Part shown: piece after piece, positions 34,243-45,763 of the stretch
How positions within the stretch are numbered: position 1 is the stretch's first letter
Layout: every line of letters starts with the position of its first letter
Source: Xanthoparmelia taractica
Lineage: Eukaryota > Ascomycota > Lecanoromycetes > Lecanorales > Parmeliaceae
Direction: 5' to 3'
Assembly: GCA_033085395.1 (NCBI GenBank)
Contig: JANQBS010000108.1
Location: 1 to 64,000 of the forward strand
DNA length: 64,000 bases
Notes under the pieces: generated by a model
Told to the model about the DNA's origin: nothing
The model's input: only the letters and a program-made list of their open reading frames with translations
The model's database searches: none
Translations under genes and position numbers: made by a program

Positions 34243-36227
34243 ATGAGCGGCAATATGTCTACGGCCATCTTGCAAGTAAAGAACGAGACCGATGCCTCAA
34301 TAAATAGGATCACGAAAGATGGCAGGGAGCTGACATACGGTAATGCCTATTCCTATCCGCTGTCTTACCCTCCCTGTTGAAACTGCGCAGAAATCAAAGT
34401 CATTCAACAGCCGGAAAGGGCCAGAGCATGTGGATCGGGAGCAAAATGTATGTGCCGTCAACTCTCCCTTAATATTCAGCCATTACTGACCTCGTCCAAG
34501 CCTCTGCGGATCGTCGTCCTGTGGATCCGCCGCCCGTAGTAGAGCTTAAGATTTTCGAAGGCGATCGCGATAACAGAACCGATGTTACCTTCTCCCACAA
34601 TGCCAACTTCTTCCTCTTCACTACATTGGAGAATGCTCGCCCGATCGCCAAGGGCAGGATGCCGGTGGCTCCGCCAACCTTCCCTGTCCTGACGGGATCG
34701 CCGGTCGCTGGTATGGCATATCTCGATCGCCCCAACCCTGCGGGATACTTTATCTTCCCAGACCTGTCTGTGCGTCACGAAGGCTTGTACCGATTGAGCT
34801 TCAGTCTGTTCGAGGAACTCAAGGAAGACAAGGACGCCGACGCTGAACCCCTGGGAGGCAGCCCAAAAACAAAAGACAAACTGCTGAGTAGCAATCCCAT
34901 GGCGCCACGTGCGCATGTACATTTCCGCTTAGAGGTCAAGTCAATACCCTTCGCGGTGTACAGCGCAAAGAAGTTCCCGGGGCTGTCAGAGAGTACGCCG
35001 CTCAGTCGCACCGTTGCTGAGCAGGGCTGCCGTGTCCGCATCCGCCGCGACGTGCGCATGAGACGGCGAGACAAAGCCAATGACGCCTACCAGGAGTATG
35101 AAGACGACAACTCATATGCGCAATCAGAGCATTACCCGACTCCAAGTCAAGCGCCAGATCGACCGCGCTCAATTAGCAACGGGAGCATGGATCCGCAAAC
35201 ACCTTATAATACAGGTCGTCGGCCGTCGATGCAAGACCCGGTGGGAGGAGGATACTTTCCACCAGCCCCTTATACGCATTCCAATTATCAGCAACCGCCT
35301 CCTCCCCCTGCCCCAGCTCCAGCTCAAGTCCAGTCTGCCACTTCATACACCTCCCACTTGAACTTTGGTGGATGCACGACTCCACAATACACAACTCCAA
35401 CTTTCCCACTGTCACAACATCCTCCCACAGCGCAGTCTTACATCCAGAATAGTCCTAGCTATCAGTACCCGACCAGTTATCAGGCTCGCCAGATGTCAGC
35501 ACCTCAAAACTTCAACTACCATCCTCCACCGCCGCCTCAGCTCCCGTCTTACGCTCAGTCTCCCCTCTATCCTGATAGTACAGACTATCGTCCCGTACCG
35601 GATAACAGAAGAGCCTCCGCAGGAATGCAATCCAACAACCAGTCGTTGCCTCCACATACAATGAGTACATATGTCAATAATCATCCAGCATTGCAGCAAG
35701 CGTATTGCGCTCAGCAACAGCAAACTGGGTCTAGGACGACCACGCCCATCAACACAGTGAATGGGTATGGACTACCGCCAACATCGTTACCTCCCCTCAA
35801 GATGGACCATACCTATCAACAAGGGGCAGTAGAGCCAAAATACGAACCGCAGTCACCGCTCAACAACCTTCAAAGACAAATTATGCCTTCTCCGGCTTCG
35901 TCTACATACAGCTCCTACGCCCCAAATCAGACTCCAAGCACTGATTCAACATCAGCACGCTCGGGAAAACGAGGCTACGACAAAGTCTTCAGCATGGCCC
36001 ATATCAATCAGCCCCTGCATTCAGGCATGCGCCCAAGTAGTGCTGATCAGGGTCGAGACCGTGAGCAAATCGAGACAGACACTGGCGAACTTGAAGATAT
36101 ATACAGTGACATAGCTATGATGAGGTCACAAAATTTGCTCGTCTACAAACGCGCGGATGGGTCGCACCAGACGAAGAAGTGTCCCAGTCCAATCGATCCT
36201 TCTGGGTTAGTATCGTACCCCCCGTAG
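34243..36227 (+). CDS. veA: Velvet regulator VeA
   Basis: Nuclear/cytoplasmic regulator of development and secondary metabolism, the core partner of VelB and LaeA in the velvet complex. Three exons: 34243-34339, 34391-34447 and 34501-36227, with introns of 51 and 53 nt, giving 626 residues. The velvet domain runs from about 25 to 230. It starts ITKDGRELTYEIKVIQQPER, includes SSADRRPVDPPPVVEL and FSHNANFFLFTTLE, and ends with RVRIRRDVRMRRR, a basic patch. The order of these motifs matches VeA rather than VelB or VosA. The C-terminal 400 residues are Pro/Gln/Tyr/Ser-rich and low in structure, with the VeA-like GKRGYDKVF motif and a closing KRADGSHQTKK. The exact C-terminus is uncertain: a GT near 36208 and an AG near 36256 could splice to a GRRHYR ending. 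Start ATG lies 12 nt before a second in-frame ATG. Confidence 0.93.
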
Positions 36228-37797
36228 CTGTTACCTATACTGACCGTTGGTGATAGGCGTCGTCATTATCGCTAAACTCACCCTCGGCGTATCAAGACCC
36301 TGACACGGACCATTCGATGGAGGACACAACGTTCGCCCTGGAACTCGCGCTCTATTATTCCATACTGCCGGGTTGCTCGCTTCTGTACCTCTGCATTTTC
36401 TTTGAAGCACGCTCGATGGGGCAGAAAACTTACTCTTGTTCGAGTATTCGCTGGATATGCCTCATTGACTACGCCCGAACTTCTGTAAATGCGCCCTCAG
36501 TCAATCACATGTAGCGAGCGAATGCTCCGATCTGCTTTCTGGCTTTCGCTGGGCGGCACCTTTACCATCCACTACCCTGCTTCAGCAGGGGTATAAAAGC
36601 ACGTCTTGTTTCGCCCCTTGGGTTTGGGGTCTGGCGTCTTGGCCACAGCCGTTTTTGATGTCATTACTTCCCCTTTGCAAGAAATTTTCGCATCATTACT
36701 TATGGGCGATACGAATGTCACGTCTTTGCTATTACTTTGAATTCGTGGAGCGGATGCCCAGGACTTGGTTTGGAGGTTGCTTGTGCGAGGCGCTGCTTTC
36801 GTGTCGCAGCGTCATGCGCGGGACGTTGCGGAAGAGGTCTTAATGTGGATGCTACGAGAGCCTTCTGTCCTGTCACATAGGCTTGTTGACATACGGTCCA
36901 ACTTTTCCAAAGAGAAGTGAGGACCAGGCTCTTGTTTTGATCTATGACATTCACTTGATTCAATAGCGGAAACCATCTCTAGAGTCTCAGGACGCAGCAA
37001 GCAAGAACATGCCGATCTCCCCGAGCACCAAAAGTGATGAACGAAAGGCAGGCAATCGAGGTTTGGTCATGATGCCTGCCCTTTAATGAACAAGGTAAAT
37101 TTGTAGCTACGTATTTGAAAGAAATCAACCGAATTCTGACTCGATAAATTTGATCTTTCCAAAGAAAACAGTTGCGTCCTGCGGCGTTTACATTTTCGTA
37201 TTCGTCACCAGCCGCAGACCATGCATGGCGTGGGAAGGATCTTGAAGATAGGCACCTCCTATTACGTATGGCTTCGCTTTTCTTGGTGTCTTCACTCGTG
37301 GATATTGGTTAATGATAAATGGAGTCCATTACATGCTGTCTATGGGGGAATATCTAGTGGTTTATCAAAGGCTGATGCATCGGATGCTTCGCTATGCGTC
37401 TAACGCGACAATGCCCACAAGGGTATCCAAAGACAAGCATCTTGGTAGGACAATAGAATATTTATGGAGAAGAGATCACGGTCGTACCCTGTCTTGCTGA
37501 CTGGGCAGGCTTTCTTCAAAACTATCGAAGCAGGAGGATGGTGAAGTACCCTGAACGGTCGGGTTGATGCGTAGAAAATGGCTCGGCTTAAAAGCGGCCG
37601 TGGCGGAATATTTTATGTTCTCTTTGCTCATCAGGTAAGCATAAGACGTGAGTTTGTGGAAAGCGATCCAATTTCTGAACGCAGATGCCGAAAATGAACA
37701 ATAATGTATCGACTCTTGTCGATGTACATATATTGCTTTTTTGATGTCGCTACATGGGACTCGTCACTTGTAGGAGTCAAATGCGGTTACCCCTCCT
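36228..37797. other. Convergent intergenic region after veA
   Basis: veA (plus) and the desaturase (minus) converge on this 1.6-kb stretch, so 3' untranslated regions should lie at both edges. A TATAAAA motif occurs near 36592, inside normal-composition sequence. The largest nearby frame (36658-36843) has no family similarity. Nothing else was recognised. Confidence 0.4.
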
Positions 37798-39369
37798 TCA
37801 AGATTCGAGTGGAGCCACCTTCGCAGGTGGGAGACCATTACCATTTCGGTTGCGGAAAAAAAGAACACTTTTGCCGACACCCTCAGCCCCCTCGGATGGC
37901 TCGACCCACTGGCAAGTTCGAGCACTTGTCCATATTGCCTTAACAAAGCCCCAAGGACCTCCTTCGACATTGGAGCGGTAGTGGCGACCTAGTATTGGCT
38001 TGATGGCTTCGGAAGCCTCCTCGGCGTTATAGAAAGGGATGGTGGAGACAAAATGGTGAAGAACGTGGGTTTCTACAATGCCGTGCATGAGGGTCCGACC
38101 GATGAAGCCAAACTCACGGTCTACGGTTGCAGCAGCGCCACGAGCGAAGTTCCAAGCTGCGTCTTCGTAATGGGGGAGGGAAGGATCGGTGTGCTGAAGA
38201 TAGGTGATTGCTACTGCGGTACGTTTTAGCAATGGTCAGGTCATGATTTTAAGGAAGAAGGGCTTACCCAGCCAATGGTTGACCCACAGATATGGAAGGA
38301 AATACCACACAGCCAGGTTCGCCCAGCCAAAGCTTTTTCCAACCATGATGAGAATTCCGGCCACAAGAGCTAGCCCCAAATCGCTCGCAAGAATCAGCTT
38401 GCTGTCCTTGGCCTCGTACAGAGGGCTCGAGGGATCAAAGTGGTTGACGCGACCACCCCAGCCGTTCTGCTTGCTCTGGCCACGACCTTCTTTCTGACGG
38501 GTATGACAATTGTGACCAGTGATATTGATGGAGAGGTACAAGAGCCATCCAGCGAGCTGCTGACCGATGAGGGAGCCAGCAGTAACGATTGGGGTCTCCT
38601 CGGCAAGCTCAGCCAACTCATGAGCAGCCCTTCCAATACACGACGCATATTGCTCGCGGGTCTTGGGGACGAAAACCATATCTCGGTCGAGGTGTCCGGT
38701 CGCCTTGTGGTGCTTGCCATGAGAGATCTTCCAAGAGAAGTATGGAACCAAGAGTGCCGAGTGGCAGATGAAGCCGACAGTGTCGTTGAGAGCCTTGGAG
38801 GGAGAAAAAGACTGGTGGCCACATTCGTGGGCCATAACCCACAAACCAGTACCAAAACACCCTTGGACGAAAGTATAGAGAGCCCATCCAATTGTACGGA
38901 CGCTACTCGAAGGAATGTTGGCGGGAGTCCAGAATATGTGAAAGAGAAGGAATGTGATAACAAGGGAGAAAACATCCCTGGCAACATACATCAAGCCTCG
39001 GGCCGCCGAGCGCTCAAAGCAATGCTTGGGAATAGCAGCACGAACGTCATTGATGGTGAAGTCGGGAACTTGGAACTCGTTACCATAGGTATCGACCAAT
39101 TTGCCATATCGCGCTTCGGAGTCGACCAATTGATCCGACAGTTTCGTATCAACCACGCTGCTTGAGCGTTCGTTGTTGACTAACTTTCCAATGGAGTCCT
39201 GGGCGTCCAGCTCACTATCCGAAGCCAGTGAGGACAGAGAGGTTGAGGAATGAGATTGAGAGGGTGTGCGGTCCGGAGTTGCAGAGATTGAATTTGAGGA
39301 GGATGAGGGCAAAGACTCTGTGACAGGAGTCTGCAAGACATTCTTACGTGAAAAGGCAATGGTTGACAT
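37798..39369 (-). CDS. Delta-12 fatty acid desaturase (oleate desaturase)
   Basis: ER-membrane desaturase that introduces the second double bond into oleate to form linoleate. Two exons: 39369-38268 and 38214-flanked 38213-37798, with a 54-nt intron that restores NHWLVAITYLQHTDP, giving 505 residues. The three histidine boxes binding the di-iron centre are HECGH (181-185), HGKHH (217-221) and HVLHH (417-421). Their spacing and the ATGHLDRD and QHTDPSLPHY contexts fit the plant/fungal FAD2-like family. The N-terminus (about 1-95) is Ser/Thr-rich and not conserved. Several hydrophobic segments flank the boxes. Fungal delta-12 and delta-15 enzymes are close relatives, so regiospecificity is inferred, not proven. 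The Mga2-like regulator and veA lie upstream in the window. Confidence 0.9.
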
Positions 39370-40965
39370 GCTGAAGAGTAAGGCCGGTTGAGTGTATGTG
39401 TGGGCTGAGGAGGTTTTGTGGATATTGGGCGGAATATGTTATGGTTGATGAGGGCTCTGAGAAGTGTGCGGTAGGCAGTATCTTGGAGGAGAGGGGATGT
39501 GTCTGTACGGTTGGATTGTTGTATAAATGAGCATTGGTTTTTGTAGATGTTTTCGGGACTGAGTCAGCTTGAGAAAGCGAGTCTGGTAGTCACAGGAAGG
39601 ATGCAATGGAGTTGTGAAGAAGCAAGACAAGTCGAGGGATGAGAAGTGTACAATAATAAGGTGAAGATCATTAATATGCGTTACGGTAAGGTAGTTTACT
39701 CTAAGGTACGTTTGGTGGAGAGTAGTTTAGCCAAACGGGAGGAGAAAAAAAAGAGTTGATGCGTTAACGCTAGTAAGAAGTATACACAAAGAGCGACAAG
39801 GCGATCCTACTCTTACTATGATAACATCATTATTTATTTTATTATGATTTTCCCCATTAATTCAACTTCTCATGTCCTTTGCTCCACCGAAAATAACAAT
39901 TTATGATTATTATATAGTACAGTAAAGTCAACCACCAAGGAAAATCCGGTATTCCTGCTGTACCAAGCCTTTAAAGTACGGGGCCCCATAATTTCTCAAC
40001 CACTGACCATTACTGAGCTAGTAATAAAAGATCATTGGCACAGCGCCACTGATGACTCTCGAAATGCTACTCATCAAGCCTTTGGACATGCAATTGGATT
40101 CAAGGTAGCTTAACAAACGAGATATATTGATTGGCAAATGGGAGAATCGAATGGGGTATTGGCCTCACAGATTCAGAAGATTTTTTTTGAAGAAAAAAGG
40201 GGTCCCTTATTTTCAAAAAATGGGTACCTGCCGCAACGCTAAATGAAAATGTTGGGAGAAGCTAACACGCAGGGTCTCATCCTAGATCACACTATTTTTA
40301 CGCTTAAATATAGCGGCGTCACAAAGGGGACAAGTGGTGAAGCTAAGAATGATAGATCAGATCATTCCAATCTTTGAAATTCGCCCCGGGATCGATCGCC
40401 ACGGCAAGATCATGTGACATGAACAACGGATACAGATACAGATACAAAATCATTGGCGAGCTGTGCTGAATCAAACAACAAGTCGCTGTTCTCCCTCAAG
40501 GAACCCTTTCGAAGTACTCAGTCGACCTTGTACCTCATCCAACATGGCCCCCAATGCCGAGCAGGAGACTACGCTGTCCCTTTCGTACCTGCATACGTGG
40601 CATTATCTAGTGCCTCCTTTTACCAATTCAGTGCGCTCTGCTGCTTCCATGCTCCAGCTCATACCTTACCTTCTACCCAACCTGCGCCCCCTGCTTCTCC
40701 CCTTGTGTGGAATGATGCGCACCATGTCCCAATAGATCTCGCCAAACAGATCATCATGTCCTTGACCGTCAACATGATCTGCCTTCTTCCCGTCTCCAAG
40801 GCTATCAAGGAGAGTTTTTTGCATCTACTCTTATCGACCATATAGCGGATATACCTTCGGTCTGGACCAGACCAGTGTAATCGCAAGGGGTCTGGGCACG
40901 AACCCACGGTCCTTTATCTCGAGTGAGCTACATTGTCCCATGAGCGAGTAGCGGCGTCCGCGAGA
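39370..40965. promoter_or_regulatory. Desaturase promoter and spacer
   Basis: The first 400 bp upstream of the desaturase start is purine-rich on the plus strand, that is CT-rich in the gene's sense, as in many strong fungal promoters. A stretch near 39830-39920 is AT-rich. A plus-strand frame near 40453-40845 starts with TTG and resembles no family. No gene is called. Confidence 0.4.
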
Positions 40966-43900
40966 TCACCTGCCCTTCGACTCGACAAGCCAAACACCAC
41001 CTACCGAGCCACCAAGCTCCGTGCTGACAGTTGTGCTACCCAGATCGGAGACAACCGGAATCGTTTCGGAATCATTTTGGTAATCTGTCTCACAGGAAAT
41101 CGATGACTCTGCCGAATCTCCTTGACCGTCGGCCTGATGCAAATTGCGAGGTGACTGTAAAGGATGGATGTCAATGGAAGGCAAGATTAAGTGACCTGTT
41201 CGTTGTGGCAAGAGGAGGATTGCAAAGCGTGAACTTTCACCTGTCTGTCATAATTGTGAGTGACGAGGGTCTATGGAACACCCCAACAACTTACCTTGGC
41301 GCTAAAGTGGCCCTTTTTCTGTCCCCCAATAATCCAATCATCGGGAAGAGCTTGCACATCATACTTGAAGTCCAAGCGGTTGCCATCATAGCTTGACCGC
41401 GCACAGCCATCCCACCACTTGCGTGTATGGCTTATAACAACTTGCAATGGCAAGCCAGATCCGATGGCAAGAAAGTCCCGCTGCAAGGATTGCGCTGCAC
41501 GGTCATGCAAGGGACGCATTCGTACTGTATGTAAAATATGTACATGAGGTACTTCGAACGGAACCGTAAGGTGTTGTATCAGCGATGGTCGATCAATATC
41601 CTTAAATAAGAGGGTCGGATAATCCTTAGACAACGTCAGCAGCGTTCATAATAAGGATCTAAGAAATACGCACGTCATGCCATTTTTTCAGCCATCTGGC
41701 GAGCTCCTCGCCAAGATCCGGTGGAAGGCCAGCAACTATCGAAGGGCCCCACCCATATTCCTCAAAAGTGCCGACGTCGATCTCTCGGAGAAGGCCCGAA
41801 GCGTTGAACTGTTGCGGCGAAAATCTTGAACGCAGAATCGAAAGAAATGCGGGTATCAACAAACGCGAAAGCTTTTGTAAAGGCGAAGCTGCGAGGGCAT
41901 TTGAGTAAACAATTTCAGCTGCCGTGAGGATCTCATGATCTAGACAGCGGTACCCAACATGTAAAAGCAATTTTCCCTGAATAGCCTCGTTTGCGTCCAA
42001 GTCTCGTTTCCCTCGCAACGTACGGGATATTCTTGAGACTAAAGAAAGTGGCTGGCCAACGAAAACATCATGCCCTCCACTGTCTATGTTTTGCGAAGTT
42101 GCCCTATAATCTTCATTTCCCTCAATGGTACATTTCAAAACCTTGACAGGCACCGAACTGGCAGCGCCCACAGTGAATGTGGAGAAAAGGGCGCTTTTCT
42201 TGAAAGTATCTCGAACATTAATGGTCATTGGAAGCAGAGTAGAGGTTTTCGAAAAGCAACCGTAAACGAATTCACCCCGTTTAGTAATGTAAGTGACCTC
42301 AGCACGGACAACAATCTCCTTGAGATCGCTCTCAAGGCTGTAGGGAACATTTATATCGACGGTGATATTCGAATGAAGTTGACCGAACGAGATACTGCCG
42401 GGTTTTGACTTGTCCGTAATAGCAGCTTTTTCGTTCCTTATTTCCGCCTGGGCGGTGTGAAGTCGAAGCCCCGCAGACGCAGCTCGTAATGATAGCATGC
42501 CTTGAATAATTTCGTTCTGGCCGCTGGATATTCCCAAGATGATAGATTTTGATCGATCGAGACGAATGTTCTCCGAATGAGACACACGAGCTTCAAGGCT
42601 TCTAGAGTGGGGCCAGAGCAGTAAGCGTCGGCCATTGGTGATTTCAGGTGGTGCCAAGTATTTGGATTTTGCAAAGGGGGAGCCATCGGATGGAGGAGAA
42701 AGACTCTGGACAAAGAGTATATTTCCAGCGAGAATGCTGACCTGATTCAAGACATACCAGGCTGGGAACATCGTCTATATCTGCTGTGAGCGACCGTAGC
42801 ACTGGCAGTTGAACCAAGCGGACTCACACGTGACCCAAGCCATATCCTAGACATGCCGGGTTTAATTGGTTGGCCATTGGCATGGAGCCATAGCTCAGAA
42901 TGCTGATTCTCCTCTGCGCTGAGAATCTGCACTCGCACTGACTCGGCAAGGAAACTTTCTGAAAACAGACTCCTCAATACAAGTGGAAATTGAAAGCCAT
43001 CGTCGTCAGTCGAATGACGTACATACATTCCCATCTCAACGCTGTCAAAGTAATCATCCATCGGTAGTGCTATTTGTTCCTTCAGTAATTTTGAGGTGTT
43101 TAAAACATTACCTAGACTCCTCGCCGCGCTCCGTGAAACCTGGTGAATATACGCAGGCTTCATTGGTTTAATTTGTGGTTGTTTTCCGATAGCCGCCTTG
43201 CCTTGAATGCTCTTGGCCAGTGTCTTCAACCCGATGCGAACGTAATCCGCGTTACGCTCCAAACGACGAAGACACCGGGCGTACAATTCAAGAGTGAGCA
43301 GTTCCAAGTCCGACCAATCATCTTTCGCGTAGAATGAAGCCAGTTGACGAAAGTAGGACGCCGCCACCTCGTAGTCGTCGAGTAGGCTGCCAACAATTAG
43401 ATGTGTTGCAAAGGGTCCGAACAAGACTCTCTTACAATCGCGTAATGGCGAGGTCCACAGTCATACCTTCAGCAGCTTTAGTTCTTCCACCGATGACATA
43501 GCTCGCTAGCGTTGATATAGTAAGTTCCTGGAAGAAGGTACATGAGCGCCTCGCTGTTTATACCAAGTTTGAGCTTAATTTACCTGAAACGCCTGGTAGA
43601 AGTCATTTCTCGACTGCAAAGCCGAAAACAGAGTTCTGTTGCACACTCCAGCGGTTGTTGGGGTCCGTTGATTGTCTAGTGTCTCAAGTGGCTTTGCTTT
43701 TCGCTCTGTGGTATCTTCCAGCTCCACTTCTTGCATCTCTCCCTCGTCGGCCCCAGAGGCCTGGCCTACATCAGCCAGACCTCCTTGCCGATTCAGATGT
43801 TGCAGCCCAAGACCACTAAGAGCTCGTCTGGCCAGAGCAAGCAAGTCTCCTCGCTGCGAGGCTAACTCTTCGGTACCAGAATGAGAGGTCGTAGGCGGCA

Positions 43901-45763
43901 GTAGTCTCGCGGCATCCAACGAGGTTACTGAGGGAAAGCTCTCTTGGATGGGGGATTGTGACACCTCGGACGCGTGAGCTTTCAACGAGCTTGTTCTGTC
44001 AGGTAGCCCCTCTCGATGAACAGTGTTAACAACGGATCCTACCCAATCCCCCTTCTCCGCATTGGACGATTCAATGGACGACCTCAGCTGGTGTAAAAGA
44101 GGCTCGAGCTGAGTAGACAGTGAGCTTGCCGAGGTTGCTTCCAGGATGCATTTACTTGCAGAGATAATCCACGATGCTACAAGATTCTCGACGATTTCTT
44201 TGTGCACAATATGTGAGAAGCCATCGCTTCCGCTCTGGCCGTTCTCTGATGAACGTATTCCAGATTTGATGTCATTGCGGATAGTGGTAGCGGCGGAGCT
44301 GATGAAAGTCGACGCTCTCTGGGCCACTTCGGCTAGAATGATAAGGTCTTCTCGGTCTTCGGTATTGGGCTTCAAGAAACGCATACCGACATCAGAATGC
44401 GCATCGCTGCCACCTTCAAAGATTGCGCCGACTGTCGGGACGTCATTTTGAACAGCCACGTCTGCTAGACGCAATAGCAGGGACACTTGACGAGCAAAGA
44501 CATAACTTTGGAAGTCAAAAGAGGAGATTTTATTCGCAAGGATCAGATCTCGGAAGGGTTTCCTATCTGTATTCAAAATGCGGGCACCTAGATCGACAAC
44601 ATGCGGCTTCTCCTGCCAAGACGTTCCAATACTTTTGCTGCAACGTTCCGCCTGCTTGAACGCCTCAATCAGATCCTCTGTACAGTCGCTGAAAAGGGGT
44701 GCCTGTTGTTCGGTGGTGTCCCCTCTACTTTGACCATCCACGATTGCATTCAAGCCAGCAGCAAGCTCGTGATAGCCAGTTAGAGCGTCTTCGGTTAATC
44801 CAACACTTTCGAAGCCCCTAAACAGACCTTCTTTCAGGATGAAGAATGTATTAAAATTCCAGCCGGGAAGATTTCTTTGTAATTCTTTCTCCCTAATATC
44901 CTCCTCATATTGCTTGACTCTCAGATCAAAAGACGCTAATATCAGAGATTTTACCTTTGCGATTAAATCTTCCCAGCCATTCTTGTCATCCTCGCATCGT
45001 AGCTGGGCCCGCCCCGAGTCTTCTTCCGGAGACCCCACCACCTCGACTTGAGCAACGCGGTCCACGGTATTCTTAGATGTTCCATTGAAATCCGCACGTA
45101 TCTTTTCGATTACGCTTGAGGAGCTGCGCGAAGGCCATCTTGAAGAACTCTGCTTCTTTTCTGATTCGGTTCTGGCTATACCGGAGGGTGTGGACGTAGC
45201 TCCCTCTGCGGCTACTGGCAGCAAGTGGACAATGAGCCACTCGAAAGCGTCGTGATTCTCTTGTTTGTTGAGCGAAGTACTGCTTTGGGATGGCGGAGTG
45301 TGGTCTTTGACCCAGTCTCGTAGCAGCTTCCTCGAAGTTGCCCTGTAACTATCAACATCACTGCAATGCAGCAGATAAATTTTCAGATATGGCGTCTGCC
45401 GTAAGCCAGGAATCTGGTGCCTTCTCTCTTTCCGTGGGCTGTCGCCCTTAGATACCGACACACTGTCCTTGGCATCGAGCGGTTCTTTGTCCGGGATGAG
45501 CGTAACGTTGAGGGTGTCGATAGTCCGCACAGGGCGTGATGTCGATTTCCAATGGAGATAGCGCAGAGGCAGTCTATGACGAAGCTCTGGGCTAAATGAG
45601 GAATAAACACCAGATGAATCCGTGTACTCCACTATCGTAGAACAGAAGTCAGAGTCGCAGCTGTTTCATGAGACAAGCTAATGCTTGGACGCCTGAGTGA
45701 GTGGCAGCGTCGGTAGGTAAGGTGGGTACCTGTGACATTGCTCGAAGTGGAAGGCCGCTCCAT
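40966..45763 (-). CDS. TRS130: TRAPP II complex subunit Trs130/TRAPPC10
   Basis: Large subunit specific to the TRAPP II tethering/exchange complex, which activates Ypt31/32 (Rab11)-type GTPases at the trans-Golgi. Seven exons: 45763-45730, 45631-43584, 43527-43436, 43386-42828, 42774-41674, 41624-41295 and 41244-40966, giving 1480 residues with every junction in phase. The conserved start MERPSTSSNVTVEYTDSSGV is followed by LPLRYLHWKS and the region PGWNFNTFFILKEGLFRGFE. The alpha-solenoid part contains RTKAAEGMTVDLAIT and DDYEVAASYFRQLASFYAKDDW. Beta-rich C-terminal modules end with RFAILLLPQRTGHLILPSID. The first intron, 33 nt into the ORF, explains why a start at the internal MEYTDSS would be wrong. 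Residues from about 140 to 200 and 570 to 680 are Ser-rich and probably disordered. Confidence 0.9.

Noticed and set aside
38440..39165. 241-codon plus-strand ORF
   Set aside because: Antisense shadow of the desaturase gene, whose histidine boxes are on the minus strand.
40453..40845. Plus-strand 130-codon ORF upstream of TRS130's end
   Set aside because: TTG start, overlapping alternative frames of similar length, and no family similarity.
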